DNA of 64,000 nt from Chryseobacterium bernardetii (GTDB taxonomy: Bacteria; Bacteroidota; Bacteroidia; Flavobacteriales; Weeksellaceae): the NCBI RefSeq assembly GCF_003815975.1, contig NZ_CP033932.1, positions 1,116,001-1,180,000 of the forward strand, given 5' to 3'. The number at the start of each line of letters is the position of its first letter. Position 1 is the first letter of the stretch. Shown here one piece after another: positions 7,594 to 17,093 of this stretch. Position numbers and translations under genes: made by a program. Under the pieces are notes generated by a model. The model made no database searches, was not told where the DNA came from, and was given only the letters and a program-made list of their open reading frames with translations.

Positions 7594-7623
7594 TAAAAAA
7601 AAGAACGGAGCTAGCCCGTTCTT
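7594..7623 (-). terminator. Terminator of glmM
   Basis: An 8-bp stem AAGAACGG / CCGTTCTT with a 7-nt loop, followed on the minus strand by seven T. It lies 10 bases past the glmM stop and just before the start of the Crp-like gene, so that gene would need its own promoter. Confidence 0.85.
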
Positions 7624-7632
7624 ATGATTTAT

Positions 7633-9015
7633 TTAAATTAAACTTTTAATCTTGGCAATGATATCATCTCCCAGTTTATCTGCTTCTTCCTGAGATTTAG
7701 CTTCTGTATAAATTCTGATGATTGGCTCTGTATTGGATTTTCTAAGGTGAACCCAGTTGTTTTCAAAGTCTATTTTAACACCGTCCACGGTAGATACTTC
7801 TTCATTCTCATATTCTTTCTCCATTTTGCTCAGGATTGCGTCTACATCAATTTCAGGAGTAAGTTCTATTTTCTTTTTTCCCATGAAATAGCTCGGATAT
7901 CCTGCTCTTAATTCGGAAACTGTTTTATTTTCTTTTGCCAGATGAGTAAGGAATAAGGCAACTCCTACAAGGGAGTCTCTTCCGTAGTGAAGATCAGGAT
8001 AGATAATTCCTCCGTTACCTTCACCCCCAATTACCGCATTCTTCTCTTTCATGAGTGTTACTACATTTACTTCTCCTACAGCACTTGCAAAATATTCTGA
8101 TTTGTGAGACTGGGCAACGTCTCTCAAAGCGCGGCTTGAAGAAAGGTTAGAGACAGCTACTCCATTTTTATGTTGTAACAGATAATCTGCAACGGCTACC
8201 AATGTATATTCTTCGCCAAACATTTCGCCTTTTTCATCAATCAGCGCTAATCTGTCTACATCCGGGTCCACAACGATTCCCAAATCTGCATTTTCTTTTT
8301 TCACCAGTTCACAGATATCTCCCAAATGCTCTTTCAACGGTTCAGGATTGTGTGGGAAATGACCTGTTGGTTCACAGTATAATTTAACAGTTTCACAACC
8401 TAATTTATCTAACAGCATAGGAATGGCAATTCCTCCTGTAGAATTTACAGCATCCAGTACCACTTTGAAATTTTTAGCTTTAATAGCCTGAACATCTACC
8501 ATTGGTAAATCGAGAATCTGCTGAATATGGATATCGAAAGCATCATTTCTTGTTTCGTATTTTCCAAGATCATCCACTTCGGCATAGTTGAAATCTTCAC
8601 TTTCTGCCAAAGCAAGTACCTCTGCTCCATTTTCACCGCTGATAAATTCTCCTTTTTCATTTAAAAGCTTAAGGGCATTCCATTGTTTTGGATTGTGGGA
8701 TGCAGTAAGGATAATTCCTCCGTCTGCCTTCAATTCAGGAACCATTACTTCAACGGTAGGTGTTGTGGAAAGGCCTAGATCAACCACGTTGATTCCCAGC
8801 CCCTGTAATGTTGCTGTAACCAGTGAAGAAACCATCTGTCCTGAGATTCTTGCGTCTCTTCCGATGACAAGGGTTAAGTTTTTTTTATTTTTATTATTCT
8901 GAAGCCATGTTCCGAATGCAGAAGCGAATTTTACCACGTCAAGTGGGGTTAGGTTATCATTTACTTTTCCACCTATGGTTCCGCGAATTCCCGAAATAGA
9001 TTTTATTAACGACAT
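7633..9015 (-). CDS. glmM: Phosphoglucosamine mutase-type phosphohexomutase
   Basis: 460 aa. Interconverts glucosamine-6-P and glucosamine-1-P for UDP-GlcNAc synthesis (peptidoglycan and LPS precursor), cytoplasmic. Domain order is that of the alpha-D-phosphohexomutases: the phosphoserine loop TASHNPKQWNALK around residues 102-114, the metal loop DPDVDRLA, the sugar loop GGEGNGG, and the phosphate loop RKSNTEPIIRIYTEA near the C terminus. Substrate choice between GlcN and other hexoses is assigned from how the Bacteroidetes homologue is usually named. Monocistronic, with a terminator directly downstream. Confidence 0.88.
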   Translation of the reverse strand: MSLIKSISGIRGTIGGKVNDNLTPLDVVKFASAFGTWLQNNKNKKNLTLVIGRDARISGQMVSSLVTATLQGLGINVVDLGLSTTPTVEVMVPELKADGGIILTASHNPKQWNALKLLNEKGEFISGENGAEVLALAESEDFNYAEVDDLGKYETRNDAFDIHIQQILDLPMVDVQAIKAKNFKVVLDAVNSTGGIAIPMLLDKLGCETVKLYCEPTGHFPHNPEPLKEHLGDICELVKKENADLGIVVDPDVDRLALIDEKGEMFGEEYTLVAVADYLLQHKNGVAVSNLSSSRALRDVAQSHKSEYFASAVGEVNVVTLMKEKNAVIGGEGNGGIIYPDLHYGRDSLVGVALFLTHLAKENKTVSELRAGYPSYFMGKKKIELTPEIDVDAILSKMEKEYENEEVSTVDGVKIDFENNWVHLRKSNTEPIIRIYTEAKSQEEADKLGDDIIAKIKSLI

Positions 9016-9085
9016 TCTGTTTTTATTTCTTATTGATTAGTGTAATAATTTATGCGAAACAAAGATACTTAAAAAGACAGTCACC

Positions 9086-9512
9086 TTATAAAACAGGGAT
9101 CTTTTTTTGGATTTTATCATAAGTATTCTCTACCACTCTGGGTGGTGCAACTTCTTGCATATTTTCAATGTAAAAGCCTTTTACATTTTTGTAATAAAAA
9201 GTCTGGATAAATCTTTTAGGGAAAAATCTGAAGCTGAAGTCTGTATAAGAACTGTTTCCTTTCAGATCATTATCTTTATTTCCCGAGAAAAATTTGGGGG
9301 TAAATGATAAGGTTGCACTTATCATCCTATAATCTATGGATAAGGAAACTTTTGTTTTATTGTTGATAGAAAATATCCGCTGCTTTGCATTTCTTCCTCC
9401 CCTTCTGTAAAAATATAACTTTCAATATTGGGCACGGATCATCACCTGATCCGCATAAGACTTAATATCTGCGGTATCTCTCCATAATACAGCAAATCCT
9501 GTACTTCTAAGA
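9086..9512 (-). pseudogene. Degraded DUF4421-like gene fragment
   Basis: Three pieces of one protein can be followed. DTADIKSYADQVMIRA lies in one frame and ends in a TGA. NIESYIFTEG lies in the next frame. INNKTKVSLSIDYRMISATL then continues through SSYTDFSFRFFPKRFIQTFY and KNVKGFYIENMQ back in the first frame. Two compensating frameshifts and a stop therefore break the 5' half. After ENMQ the sequence becomes unrelated (APPRVVENTYDKIQKK), so the 3' part is missing. No start codon or signal peptide remains. I recognise the fragment as DUF4421, a Bacteroidetes outer-membrane-associated family, from memory only. Confidence 0.55.
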
Positions 9513-9583
9513 CTCAATCTGAATATTTTAAATTAAAAAAATGAAAATACTACATTTTTTTTAATTATCAGGTGGAAGCTATG

Positions 9584-9736
9584 TTAAGAGCAGCCACAGT
9601 CTTTATCACAAGCAGATCTTTTGGAACTGAATTTCTTAGGCGCAAAATTCTTTTTAAGTACTTTGAATAAAGAGTAGCAGGCAAATGCTACTATTAACGC
9701 AACGAGTACATATTGAAAAATTAATGAAGAATCCAT
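9584..9736 (-). CDS. Small Cys-rich membrane protein linked to FeoB
   Basis: 50 aa: MDSSLIFQYVLVALIVAFAC, one membrane helix (about 5-25), then a basic stretch and a Cys-rich tail CDKDCGCS. This is the FeoB-associated Cys-rich protein type, which plausibly binds Fe(II) at the membrane or helps FeoB. The ATG shares one base with the feoB stop (TAATG), so translation is coupled. Longer upstream starts in the same frame lie within feoB and are rejected. Confidence 0.8.
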   Translation of the reverse strand: MDSSLIFQYVLVALIVAFACYSLFKVLKKNFAPKKFSSKRSACDKDCGCS

Positions 9737-11769
9737 TACTTTAAAATTTGATATACTATCATCGACACAAAATATGCCAAACCTGTCATCATAGCCACCT
9801 GGAAGCCAGTCCATTTCCAGCTTTTGGTTTCTCTGTAGACTACTGCCAGTGTAGAAACACACTGCATTGCAAATGCATAGAAAAGAAGTACGGAAATCCC
9901 GGTTGCAAAGCTGAAAACTTTTTCCCCGTTTGGTTTTACATCTCTTCTCATTTTATCTATCACTTTTACTTCCGGAGCATCATCTTCAAGGCTGTAGAGT
10001 GTTGACATGGTACCTACAAATACTTCTCTGGCTACAAAGCTCGTCAGGATCCCTACACCCATTTTCCAGTCGTAGCCCAGCGGAGCAATTATCGGTTCTA
10101 TTCCTTTCCCCATTTTGGCAAGGTAAGAATGATCCAGATGAACATCTGCAGCAACAAATTGGTCAGGTTTTTGTTTAGGTCCGAAATAGCTTAAAACCCA
10201 GATAATAATACTTACAATGAAGATTATTTTCCCTGCTCCTGTAATAAAATCCCATACTTTACCCAAAACCATTTTAAAGTCATATCCGAAAAGCGGTTTT
10301 TTATAAGCAGGAAGATCCATTACCAAATAGGTTTTCCCTTTATCTTTAATAAATCTTTTAAGAATTGATGCGGAAAATAAGGCTACTAAAAAGCCTAACA
10401 GATACATTCCCATCAGCACCAAAGCCTTATATTTTATTCCTAAAAAGGATCCTTCTGAAATGATTAGTCCGATAATGATACTGTATACCGGAAGCCTTGC
10501 AGAACACGTCATGAATGGTGTTACCAATATTGTCAGCAATCTTTCTTTAACGTTCTCAATATTTCTTGTGGAGATAACGGCGGGAATTGCACAGGCAGTC
10601 CCTGAAACCAGGGGAACAATACTTTTTCCATTCAGCCCAAAAGGACGAAGGATCCTGTCCATCAGAAAGACCACTCTGGCCATATATCCGGAATCTTCCA
10701 ATAAATAAAGGAAATAAAGTAGAATACCTATTTGTGGTGCAAAAACTACAATACCTCCGATTCCCGGAATAATTCCGTTAGAAATCAGTGAATTAACAGG
10801 CCCTTCCGGCAAATGCTCACTGGTAAATGCCGACAACCATGAGAAAAACCCATCAATCCAATTCATCGGATATTCTGCCAGAAAGAAAACACTCTGGAAG
10901 ATCACCAACAGGATCATCAAGAAAACCGCATACCCCCAGAATTTATGTACCAAAACCTTATCCAGTTTTTCTGTCAGGAGCTCTTTGAACTGGGGCTTTT
11001 TGGAGATCACATTCTCTAGTACCCTATCTATATTCTGGTATCTCCTAACTGTTTCCTGAACCTGTAGCCTTTTAGGAACCAAGCTTTTAGCTTCAGAAGC
11101 ATTAATCTGATCCATTACAGATTCTATTCTGCCAAGGTCTGTTCCCAAAGAAAGGCTCATCCAGGCTTTATACTCATTATCAAAACCTTTGTGAGATACA
11201 ATTTTTTGAATGAAATCCCTGTGCTCATTCGGAGTTTCAAAAGATACTTTATCTGTTTTTACAAACTCGTTGCTATAAACAGCATCTTTCACATCATTGA
11301 TCCCAATCTGCTCTTTGGCATTGGTCTGGATAATTGTAATCCCTAATGCCTCAGAAAATTTCTGAATATCTATTGTAATCCCTCTTCTTTCTGCCTGATC
11401 AATCTGATTAACAATCAGAATCATCGGAATTCCAAGATCCTGGATCTGCTGAAACAGAAGAAGGCCTCTTTTTAAGCTTAATGCTTCAAGAATATAAACC
11501 ACTCCGGCATAGTTTTTCTGCTCATCAAGAAGGTATTTTGAGAAAATAGCTTCATCTTCTGAACTTGGATAAACGCTGTAGGAACCGGGAAGGTCAATCA
11601 CTTCAACGTCTTCATTTTTATGCGTATAATTTCCAGAATGGCTTGCAACGGTAACACCGGCATAGTTTCCGGTTTTCTGCTTTTTATTACAAAGCGCATT
11701 AAAAACCGTTGATTTCCCTACGTTAGGATTCCCAACTAAAAGTATCTGTTTTTTATTATTTGCCTGCAT
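9736..11769 (-). CDS. feoB: Ferrous iron transporter B
   Basis: 677 aa. GTP-dependent Fe(II) uptake across the inner membrane. N-terminal G domain with G1 GNPNVGKST (11-19), G3 DLPGSYS and G4 NQID. Then a GDI-like helical segment and two Gate regions with Cys-containing helices (GTACAIPAVISTRNIEN; MTCSARLPVYS). About eight membrane helices. A little shorter than some homologues but complete. The start overlaps the feoA stop by 1 base and the stop overlaps the start of the Cys-rich partner by 1 base, forming a feoA-feoB-small-protein operon. Confidence 0.96.
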   Translation of the reverse strand: MQANNKKQILLVGNPNVGKSTVFNALCNKKQKTGNYAGVTVASHSGNYTHKNEDVEVIDLPGSYSVYPSSEDEAIFSKYLLDEQKNYAGVVYILEALSLKRGLLLFQQIQDLGIPMILIVNQIDQAERRGITIDIQKFSEALGITIIQTNAKEQIGINDVKDAVYSNEFVKTDKVSFETPNEHRDFIQKIVSHKGFDNEYKAWMSLSLGTDLGRIESVMDQINASEAKSLVPKRLQVQETVRRYQNIDRVLENVISKKPQFKELLTEKLDKVLVHKFWGYAVFLMILLVIFQSVFFLAEYPMNWIDGFFSWLSAFTSEHLPEGPVNSLISNGIIPGIGGIVVFAPQIGILLYFLYLLEDSGYMARVVFLMDRILRPFGLNGKSIVPLVSGTACAIPAVISTRNIENVKERLLTILVTPFMTCSARLPVYSIIIGLIISEGSFLGIKYKALVLMGMYLLGFLVALFSASILKRFIKDKGKTYLVMDLPAYKKPLFGYDFKMVLGKVWDFITGAGKIIFIVSIIIWVLSYFGPKQKPDQFVAADVHLDHSYLAKMGKGIEPIIAPLGYDWKMGVGILTSFVAREVFVGTMSTLYSLEDDAPEVKVIDKMRRDVKPNGEKVFSFATGISVLLFYAFAMQCVSTLAVVYRETKSWKWTGFQVAMMTGLAYFVSMIVYQILK

Positions 11770-12023
11770 TAATTCAATTCTTCAACAATGATATAATCTC
11801 CTTCTTCCTCACGAAGAGCAATCCGGCTTTTCTCTGCTCCAAATTCCACATACATTGGCCCATTAAATGGGGCCTGGTACAAAATTCTGAATGAGGTCTC
11901 CGGAAGAAGCCCCATTTCAATAATTTTATTGGGCATTTTAAGATGGTCATTATCATATCCCAATATCTTTCCCATCTTGTTTTTAGGAAATCCACTTAAT
12001 TTATGTAATTCTTTCTCTTTCAA
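11769..12023 (-). CDS. feoA: Ferrous iron transport protein A (SH3-like)
   Basis: 84 aa FeoA domain (HKLSGFPKNKMGKIL...MGLLPETSFRILYQAPFNGP...IALREEEGDYIIVEEL). A small cytosolic partner that supports FeoB. The start is a TTG codon at 12021-12023; no ATG lies before the conserved LSGFP segment, so TTG is required. A -7 element (TATATTTG on the minus strand at 12051-12044) and a possible iron operator lie just upstream. Confidence 0.93.
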   Translation of the reverse strand: MKEKELHKLSGFPKNKMGKILGYDNDHLKMPNKIIEMGLLPETSFRILYQAPFNGPMYVEFGAEKSRIALREEEGDYIIVEELN

Positions 12024-12043
12024 AGCCCTGATTTTTTGTAGTG

Positions 12044-12073
12044 CAAATATACGCTATTTAAATTTAATCTAAA
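12044..12073 (-). promoter_or_regulatory. feoA promoter with possible iron-responsive operator
   Basis: On the minus strand TATATTTG (12051-12044) fits the Bacteroidetes -7 element. The imperfect palindrome TTTAGATTAAATTTAAA (12073-12057) lies directly upstream of it, in the core promoter. AT-rich TTTAGA...TCTAAA-like boxes are what I would expect for a Fur- or DtxR/IdeR-type iron regulator in flavobacteria. Assignment to a particular regulator is inference. Confidence 0.45.
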
Positions 12074-12087
12074 TAACGTTTCTGTGA

Positions 12088-12130
12088 TAAAAAAAATCAA
12101 CCCAAATACATTACTGTACCTGGGTTGATT
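12088..12130 (-). terminator. Terminator of the GLPGLI gene
   Basis: A perfect 10-bp stem AATCAACCCA / TGGGTTGATT with a 16-nt loop, followed on the minus strand by a T run. It separates the GLPGLI gene from feoA. Confidence 0.82.
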
Positions 12131-12158
12131 CGGAATATAATTTAGTTGATATGAATGC

Positions 12159-13058
12159 TTATTTTTTCTTTTTATCTGAAGAAGCTTGTACCTTTTCGAT
12201 AGGATTATCATTGGCATTAAAATAATCCTTGGTCATTTTTTCCTGTCTTTTCAATGCATCTCCAATGGTTACATCAGATCCCGGCATCTTCATATTCATC
12301 ATTTCCGGAGATACTTTCTGACGGATTTCTGCCATTGGATCCTGTTTAAAGCTTGCGTAAGCTTTATCAAATTTTTCTTTGGTAGTAGGTGTTACAGTAT
12401 TGGAAACTCCATATTTCGCGTTGATCTTATCCGAATAAGACAGTTCATCGTAGTTTTCTATCTTTTTATTCCCACTCAACATCCATGAGTAATTTTTCTC
12501 ATCATCTTCAATCTTCACAATTAAGCCTGGAAGACCATAAAATTTATAAGGACCATCCTGAAAGGGAATATCTGAACTGAACCATGCAGTCCATTTTCTT
12601 CCCCCGTATTCTGTAGTAGCTTTCTGGGTGTTGTATTCCCCTATTTTTTGTTTTTCCGGCTGAATATTCCAGGTAAACTTAACAGGATCATCATATCCGA
12701 ATAAATTCATGCTTACCCTATCGATGTATTGTTGTTTCATTTCCGGATATGTTTTTACAATCTTGTAAGCAAACTTAGGCATCCTGATGAGCTTCGAAAT
12801 ATCCTTCCAGGTTTTTGATTTCTCCATTTCTTCTACAGCAAGTTTGATAATGGAATCCTGTGAAGGAATGGTATAATCCTGATAAATAGACTTTTTAGGG
12901 GTAATATCCAAAATCGTAATCAGCTTATCCAGCTTTGCAGAGTCTTTTTTGGGCTTAAAAGTAAGCTCATAAAAGAACCTATTGGCTGTTTCTTTATTAT
13001 CCTGAGCATTAGCAAAGGCAAAAAGTGCGATAAGAAATACTGAAAATAGCTTTTTCAT
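12159..13058 (-). CDS. GLPGLI family protein
   Basis: 299 aa, secreted or periplasmic. Signal peptide MKKLFSVFLIALFAFANAQ with cleavage after AQ. The family motif is present as FYGLPGLIVKIED in the middle (about residues 173-185), preceded by the typical WTAWFSSDIPFQDGPYKF. The C-terminal third is charged and ends in KKKK. The function of the family is unknown. It is repeatedly found beside outer-membrane carboxypeptidase-regulatory/beta-barrel proteins, and here such a gene (13820-16597) lies close by on the same strand, with a divergent DinB gene between. Confidence 0.92.
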   Translation of the reverse strand: MKKLFSVFLIALFAFANAQDNKETANRFFYELTFKPKKDSAKLDKLITILDITPKKSIYQDYTIPSQDSIIKLAVEEMEKSKTWKDISKLIRMPKFAYKIVKTYPEMKQQYIDRVSMNLFGYDDPVKFTWNIQPEKQKIGEYNTQKATTEYGGRKWTAWFSSDIPFQDGPYKFYGLPGLIVKIEDDEKNYSWMLSGNKKIENYDELSYSDKINAKYGVSNTVTPTTKEKFDKAYASFKQDPMAEIRQKVSPEMMNMKMPGSDVTIGDALKRQEKMTKDYFNANDNPIEKVQASSDKKKK

Positions 13059-13268
13059 TTCTCAAGTTTTGTTAATTAGTAATCACTTTTGAAAATTTGT
13101 TACAGTTTTTTTCCAATTTATTTTTTAGTTGAGTTTATTGTCGAAATTCTACACCTTCCTATTTTCTTAAATGGATGGCTTCTACAGGAGACTGCAAAAT
13201 TTATGATTCTCTTACAACATTTTCAGCGTTAAAATTTTTAATTTTAATGTCTTCAAAAACAAAATATT

Positions 13269-13766
13269 ATGGATACTTTATCACAATTTAAAAATGAGCT
13301 GGAAGCTGAATACCAGACCACCAGAAAATTCTTTGAAACTTATCCTGAAGAAAAAAATAACTTTGCCCCTCATGAAAAAAGTATGAAAATGCTGCCTCTG
13401 GCCACCCACATTGCTGAAATATTTGAATGGCCTAATACTATGCTCAGTACTTCAGAACTTGATTTTGGCAGCGGGGATTATCAGCCCAAGCAACTTTCTA
13501 CACGAGCAGATCTCCTTCAGACTCTCGACAAGAATTTTAAATTTGGAAAAGAAGCTCTTGAAAATGCTACGGAAAATAACCTTAATGAAACCTGGGCGCT
13601 GAAAAATAATGGTGAGGAGCTCGCGAAATGGTCTAAATATGAATCCATCCGTCATGCTTTGAATCAAATTACTCATCACAGAGCCCAATTGGGTGTGTAT
13701 TACAGGATCAATGACATTCCTCTACCCGGAAGCTATGGCCCTTCTGCTGATCATCAGGCTTTTTAA
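13269..13766 (+). CDS. DinB family protein
   Basis: 165 aa, four-helix DinB fold. The three-His metal site can be placed at the His of LATHIAEIFEW and the His pair in NQITHHRAQLGVYYR. Such proteins are often thiol-dependent transferases or stress proteins; the substrate here is unknown. It is the only rightward gene between two leftward genes and ends at a bidirectional terminator. Confidence 0.85.
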   Translation: MDTLSQFKNELEAEYQTTRKFFETYPEEKNNFAPHEKSMKMLPLATHIAEIFEWPNTMLSTSELDFGSGDYQPKQLSTRADLLQTLDKNFKFGKEALENATENNLNETWALKNNGEELAKWSKYESIRHALNQITHHRAQLGVYYRINDIPLPGSYGPSADHQAF

Positions 13767-13790
13767 TCAACCATTATATATCTCAACAAA

Positions 13791-13817
13791 AAAACCAATC
13801 CGGCTGGATTGGTTTTT
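13791..13817. terminator. Bidirectional terminator
   Basis: A perfect 11-bp stem AAAACCAATCC / GGATTGGTTTT with a 4-nt loop between the convergent DinB gene and the outer-membrane barrel gene. A and T runs flank it on both sides. The last bases abut the stop codon region of the barrel gene. Confidence 0.85.
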
Positions 13818-13819
13818 AT

Positions 13820-16597
13820 TTATTTAAAGTTGAATTTTACAGTAAGCATTACCTGGCTTGGACGGAGTTGTATCTTCGTGTAAGAAGAACTGTTCGTTGT
13901 TTGGTTGATATTATAGGTTTCAAAGAATTTTCTGTTGGCAATATTCAACCATTTAATTTCAAAATCAATTTTCTTTTTAGACCATGAAAACTGGTACGAA
14001 ATATCATAGAATGCATTCTTGTATTTGTTAATTCCATCACTTGTATTCACCTGGTCCCAATTAAATCCTACCGTATGGTTTTCTAATGGGTAGAGGTAAA
14101 CTGCCAAATTGTGATTGAACCCTGAATTGACCCCAAGTCTGCTTTGATTGGCACTTAAACCAATATTATCCTGTTTGTTTCTTGTTAAATTAAGGGTATA
14201 ATCTATACTGGCCCAGCTGAAATAGGTATTATTGAACTTAAATCCGTAGGTCTGTGTATTGTTTTTGCTTAAATATTGAGTGTCATCCAAGAATGCATCG
14301 GATTTTGACAATGTATTTCCAAAGCTTACAGAAGCATTGGTTTTGAATTTTGGAAAATATTTACCAACCTCAACACTGAATTTGTTACTTTTTGAGTGGT
14401 TTTCTCTTTCAATGTATTGAATTAAGGTGGAACCTGTTGCCACATCCAAAATTGGAGAGGAAAGCAGATTTCTTTTACTATCGCTTAATAAATAATTTAC
14501 ATTAAAGAATAGATTGTTTAATGGATTTCTATATTCAATTCTTGAACCTGCACTTTTTGAAGTTGTTTGAGGGATTGGATTGTTTGGATCCATCACATTA
14601 AATCCTCTTGGACTTAATAACATATATCCTGCATAAGCCGTCTGAATATCTCCAAAATTATTACTGATGTTTCCATTCAGACTTGCTTTCCAAAATGAAG
14701 CAAATGAATACTGAATAAATGCATTAGGAGTAAATGTTGTTTTATTTAATGATTTTGAAACCCCTCTAAGATTATCCTCAGCTTTAATACTGTTGAAATT
14801 TGCTGGAAAATTAGCAAAAATACTCCAGGCTTCAGATTTATAATTAATACCTACCGAAGCCGAAGGAACAATTTCTGTAAATTTCAGGTTATTTTCATAA
14901 ATACTACTGTTGAAATTTGGCGGAACGTCATTCGGAATAGAAGGATTTGGAATTGCCTGCCCATCAAAGTTGGTATTAAGTTTATCTGTAGAGAAATCCA
15001 ATCCTACTTGAGGAGTGAATGTCCATCCTTTTGTAGAAAAACTGATATTTGCAGAATGTGAAGTATCTAAAGTTTTTAGCCTGAATTGTTGTAATGCTGA
15101 AGTTCCTGGGGCAAAATATACAATACCATATTGATCTTTTTCATTCGGATCATTCGGATTTGCTTTTGGAAGTTTGTATGGCAACTGTAAATAGCTTGCA
15201 GGATCTATTTTCAACGTCTGCTGATCATCCTGATAATTGATATAGGATTTGAAATTAACCATTTTTTCTCCCCATGGAATAATAGTACTCAATGAGTTTT
15301 GGAAGGATGATGTAGGAGATTCCAAAGACTGATTTCCTGATCTTCCCGCTCTGTCTGCAAAAGCCCTGTCTGCGTTCCAGAACTGGCTGAAGCTTGTTGT
15401 ATTTTTGAAGAACCCTTTTTTGGCATTCTTAGTAAAGATCAATTCACCTTTTAGTTTATCCGTATAAAAATTATTTTTTGTACTCATTATCACCGTAGAC
15501 TGTTGTGGTCTCTGATTGGTTGGAAAATAAGTGGTTTCATTATAATCTTCTCTTTCAACGGCATTGTTGGTGTAATTTGCATTAACCTTCAGCTCCCATT
15601 CTTTCTTTTTATCAATATTTGTAAGATAGTTTACGGACAGATAATGAACATTGTTCAACAAATATCTTTTAACCGGTAAATTTGGAGTATTTGCTTTTTC
15701 AACATTCAGCCAGTCGTTTTGTGATGCATTAATTCTTTTTCCTTCCCATCCGTTTCCAAATGCCAAAATATTCCCTTCGTTTTCCACCTGCTCACCCATA
15801 TTATTGGTTTTGTAATTCACTACCCACTGGCTTTTCTGCCCGAAAAACATAGGTGTAAGCTTTACATTCCATAGCCAGGGATCTCCAAAACCGGACCCTA
15901 CTTCGCCGCGGCCAGTCATGGTTACAGAATTTTTAAGCTTAATATTGATAGCTGCCTGATCTGAAGGTACTTTATCCTGAAGGATCTTTACAGGCTGGTG
16001 ATTTTCAAGGACCTCCACTTTCTGTACGGCATCTTTTGGCAGAGAATTGTTAATGGTTCCATAACCACCTTCCATAAGATCTTTCCCATTAACGTAAAAT
16101 TTATTGATCGCGTTACCCTGATAGAGAATTGTTCCGTCTGTATTCACTTCAATTCCGGGAATTTTCTTCATCACATCCGCCAGGGTTCTGTCATTTTTAC
16201 TGTTGAAAGCCTTAAGATCATAGGAAATGGTATCTCCTCTTGCGGTGATCATTTTGGTTTTCAGCTGTACTTCCTTAATTTCTGTAGCTTCAGACTGCAT
16301 TTTAAAATTAAGGGTCTGATCACTGTTGCTAATCTGCTTTGTAAGCGGTTTTTGGTTAAATGCCTTCACTTTAAGATCCACATTGGGTTCCTGAGATGTA
16401 AAGGTTACCTTGTATTCGCCTTTGGAATTGGTAATCCCGTAAGCAAGAATTGCATCTTTACCAGGTTCTTCAATGGTTACACTCGCACTGGGTATAGCTA
16501 CCCCATCGTCATCTGTAATTTTTCCGGAAATTGTTTTCTGTGCGAAGGTGAAGACGACCATAGAAAGCGTCAGAAATAAGGAAATATTTTTTTTCAT
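13820..16597 (-). CDS. Outer-membrane beta-barrel protein with carboxypeptidase-regulatory domain
   Basis: 925 aa. The ATG at 16597 gives MKKNISLFLTLSMVVFTFAQ, a clean signal peptide; a GTG two codons earlier is possible. Residues about 22-105 form a CarboxypepD_reg-like Ig fold (KTISGKITDDDGVAIPSASV). A plug-like segment follows (VMKKIPGIEVNTDGTILYQG; NKFYVNGKDLMEGGYGTI), then about 650 residues of beta strands ending in the barrel-closing LTVKFNFK. This is the TonB-receptor-like architecture without an obvious TonB box. It is found with GLPGLI proteins; the substrate is unknown. Confidence 0.88.
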   Translation of the reverse strand: MKKNISLFLTLSMVVFTFAQKTISGKITDDDGVAIPSASVTIEEPGKDAILAYGITNSKGEYKVTFTSQEPNVDLKVKAFNQKPLTKQISNSDQTLNFKMQSEATEIKEVQLKTKMITARGDTISYDLKAFNSKNDRTLADVMKKIPGIEVNTDGTILYQGNAINKFYVNGKDLMEGGYGTINNSLPKDAVQKVEVLENHQPVKILQDKVPSDQAAINIKLKNSVTMTGRGEVGSGFGDPWLWNVKLTPMFFGQKSQWVVNYKTNNMGEQVENEGNILAFGNGWEGKRINASQNDWLNVEKANTPNLPVKRYLLNNVHYLSVNYLTNIDKKKEWELKVNANYTNNAVEREDYNETTYFPTNQRPQQSTVIMSTKNNFYTDKLKGELIFTKNAKKGFFKNTTSFSQFWNADRAFADRAGRSGNQSLESPTSSFQNSLSTIIPWGEKMVNFKSYINYQDDQQTLKIDPASYLQLPYKLPKANPNDPNEKDQYGIVYFAPGTSALQQFRLKTLDTSHSANISFSTKGWTFTPQVGLDFSTDKLNTNFDGQAIPNPSIPNDVPPNFNSSIYENNLKFTEIVPSASVGINYKSEAWSIFANFPANFNSIKAEDNLRGVSKSLNKTTFTPNAFIQYSFASFWKASLNGNISNNFGDIQTAYAGYMLLSPRGFNVMDPNNPIPQTTSKSAGSRIEYRNPLNNLFFNVNYLLSDSKRNLLSSPILDVATGSTLIQYIERENHSKSNKFSVEVGKYFPKFKTNASVSFGNTLSKSDAFLDDTQYLSKNNTQTYGFKFNNTYFSWASIDYTLNLTRNKQDNIGLSANQSRLGVNSGFNHNLAVYLYPLENHTVGFNWDQVNTSDGINKYKNAFYDISYQFSWSKKKIDFEIKWLNIANRKFFETYNINQTTNSSSYTKIQLRPSQVMLTVKFNFK

Positions 16598-17093
16598 ATT
16601 CACTATTTGAGTAATTAGTTAATCTTTGTAGCTTTTCGTTACACTTTCTTTAAAGATTTGTTTTTGGATGTAAAGTTAAATCTTATCACTATAAAAATAG
16701 TTATTCTGTTTTCTTTAAAAGAAAAAAATACTTCTATTCAAACTTGATCTGTTTTACAAAAATAGAATCTAAAAATATATCTCCGGATATTGAATTGATA
16801 ACAGTCAAATAACTTTTATTCTTTAATTGATATATTTTTATGGAAATCGTCTGTTAATAAAAGGAATCTATTCTATTCTGAATGGTTTTTTATATGCTTC
16901 TATCCTGTAAGTATTTTATAAGAGCATTTTTGGGATTAATAAGAATATTGAAAAAATGCTCAGATACTACTATTTGTTAACATTTTTTATTTAGACTAAA
17001 TAGTAAAATCTGATTTGAATCATAGATTAAAAAAAAATTAATCACTGGTACATAAATATTTATTTAATAATTTTGTAACATAAAATTTACAAA
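16598..17093. other. 496-bp AT-rich divergent intergenic region
   Basis: Holds the promoters of the leftward barrel gene and the rightward JmjC gene. A perfect 13-bp palindrome ATTTAGACTAAAT lies at 16989-17001, and a -7 element TAATTTTG at 17068-17075. No reading frame of protein-like composition is visible. Confidence 0.6.
16989..17001. promoter_or_regulatory. Palindrome ATTTAGACTAAAT, possible operator
   Basis: Two 6-bp arms ATTTAG/CTAAAT around one base. Its sequence matches 12 of 13 positions of the ATTTAGATTAAAT segment in the feoA promoter, suggesting the same regulator. It lies 66 bases upstream of the -7 element of the JmjC gene and about 390 bases upstream of the barrel gene. Confidence 0.4.
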
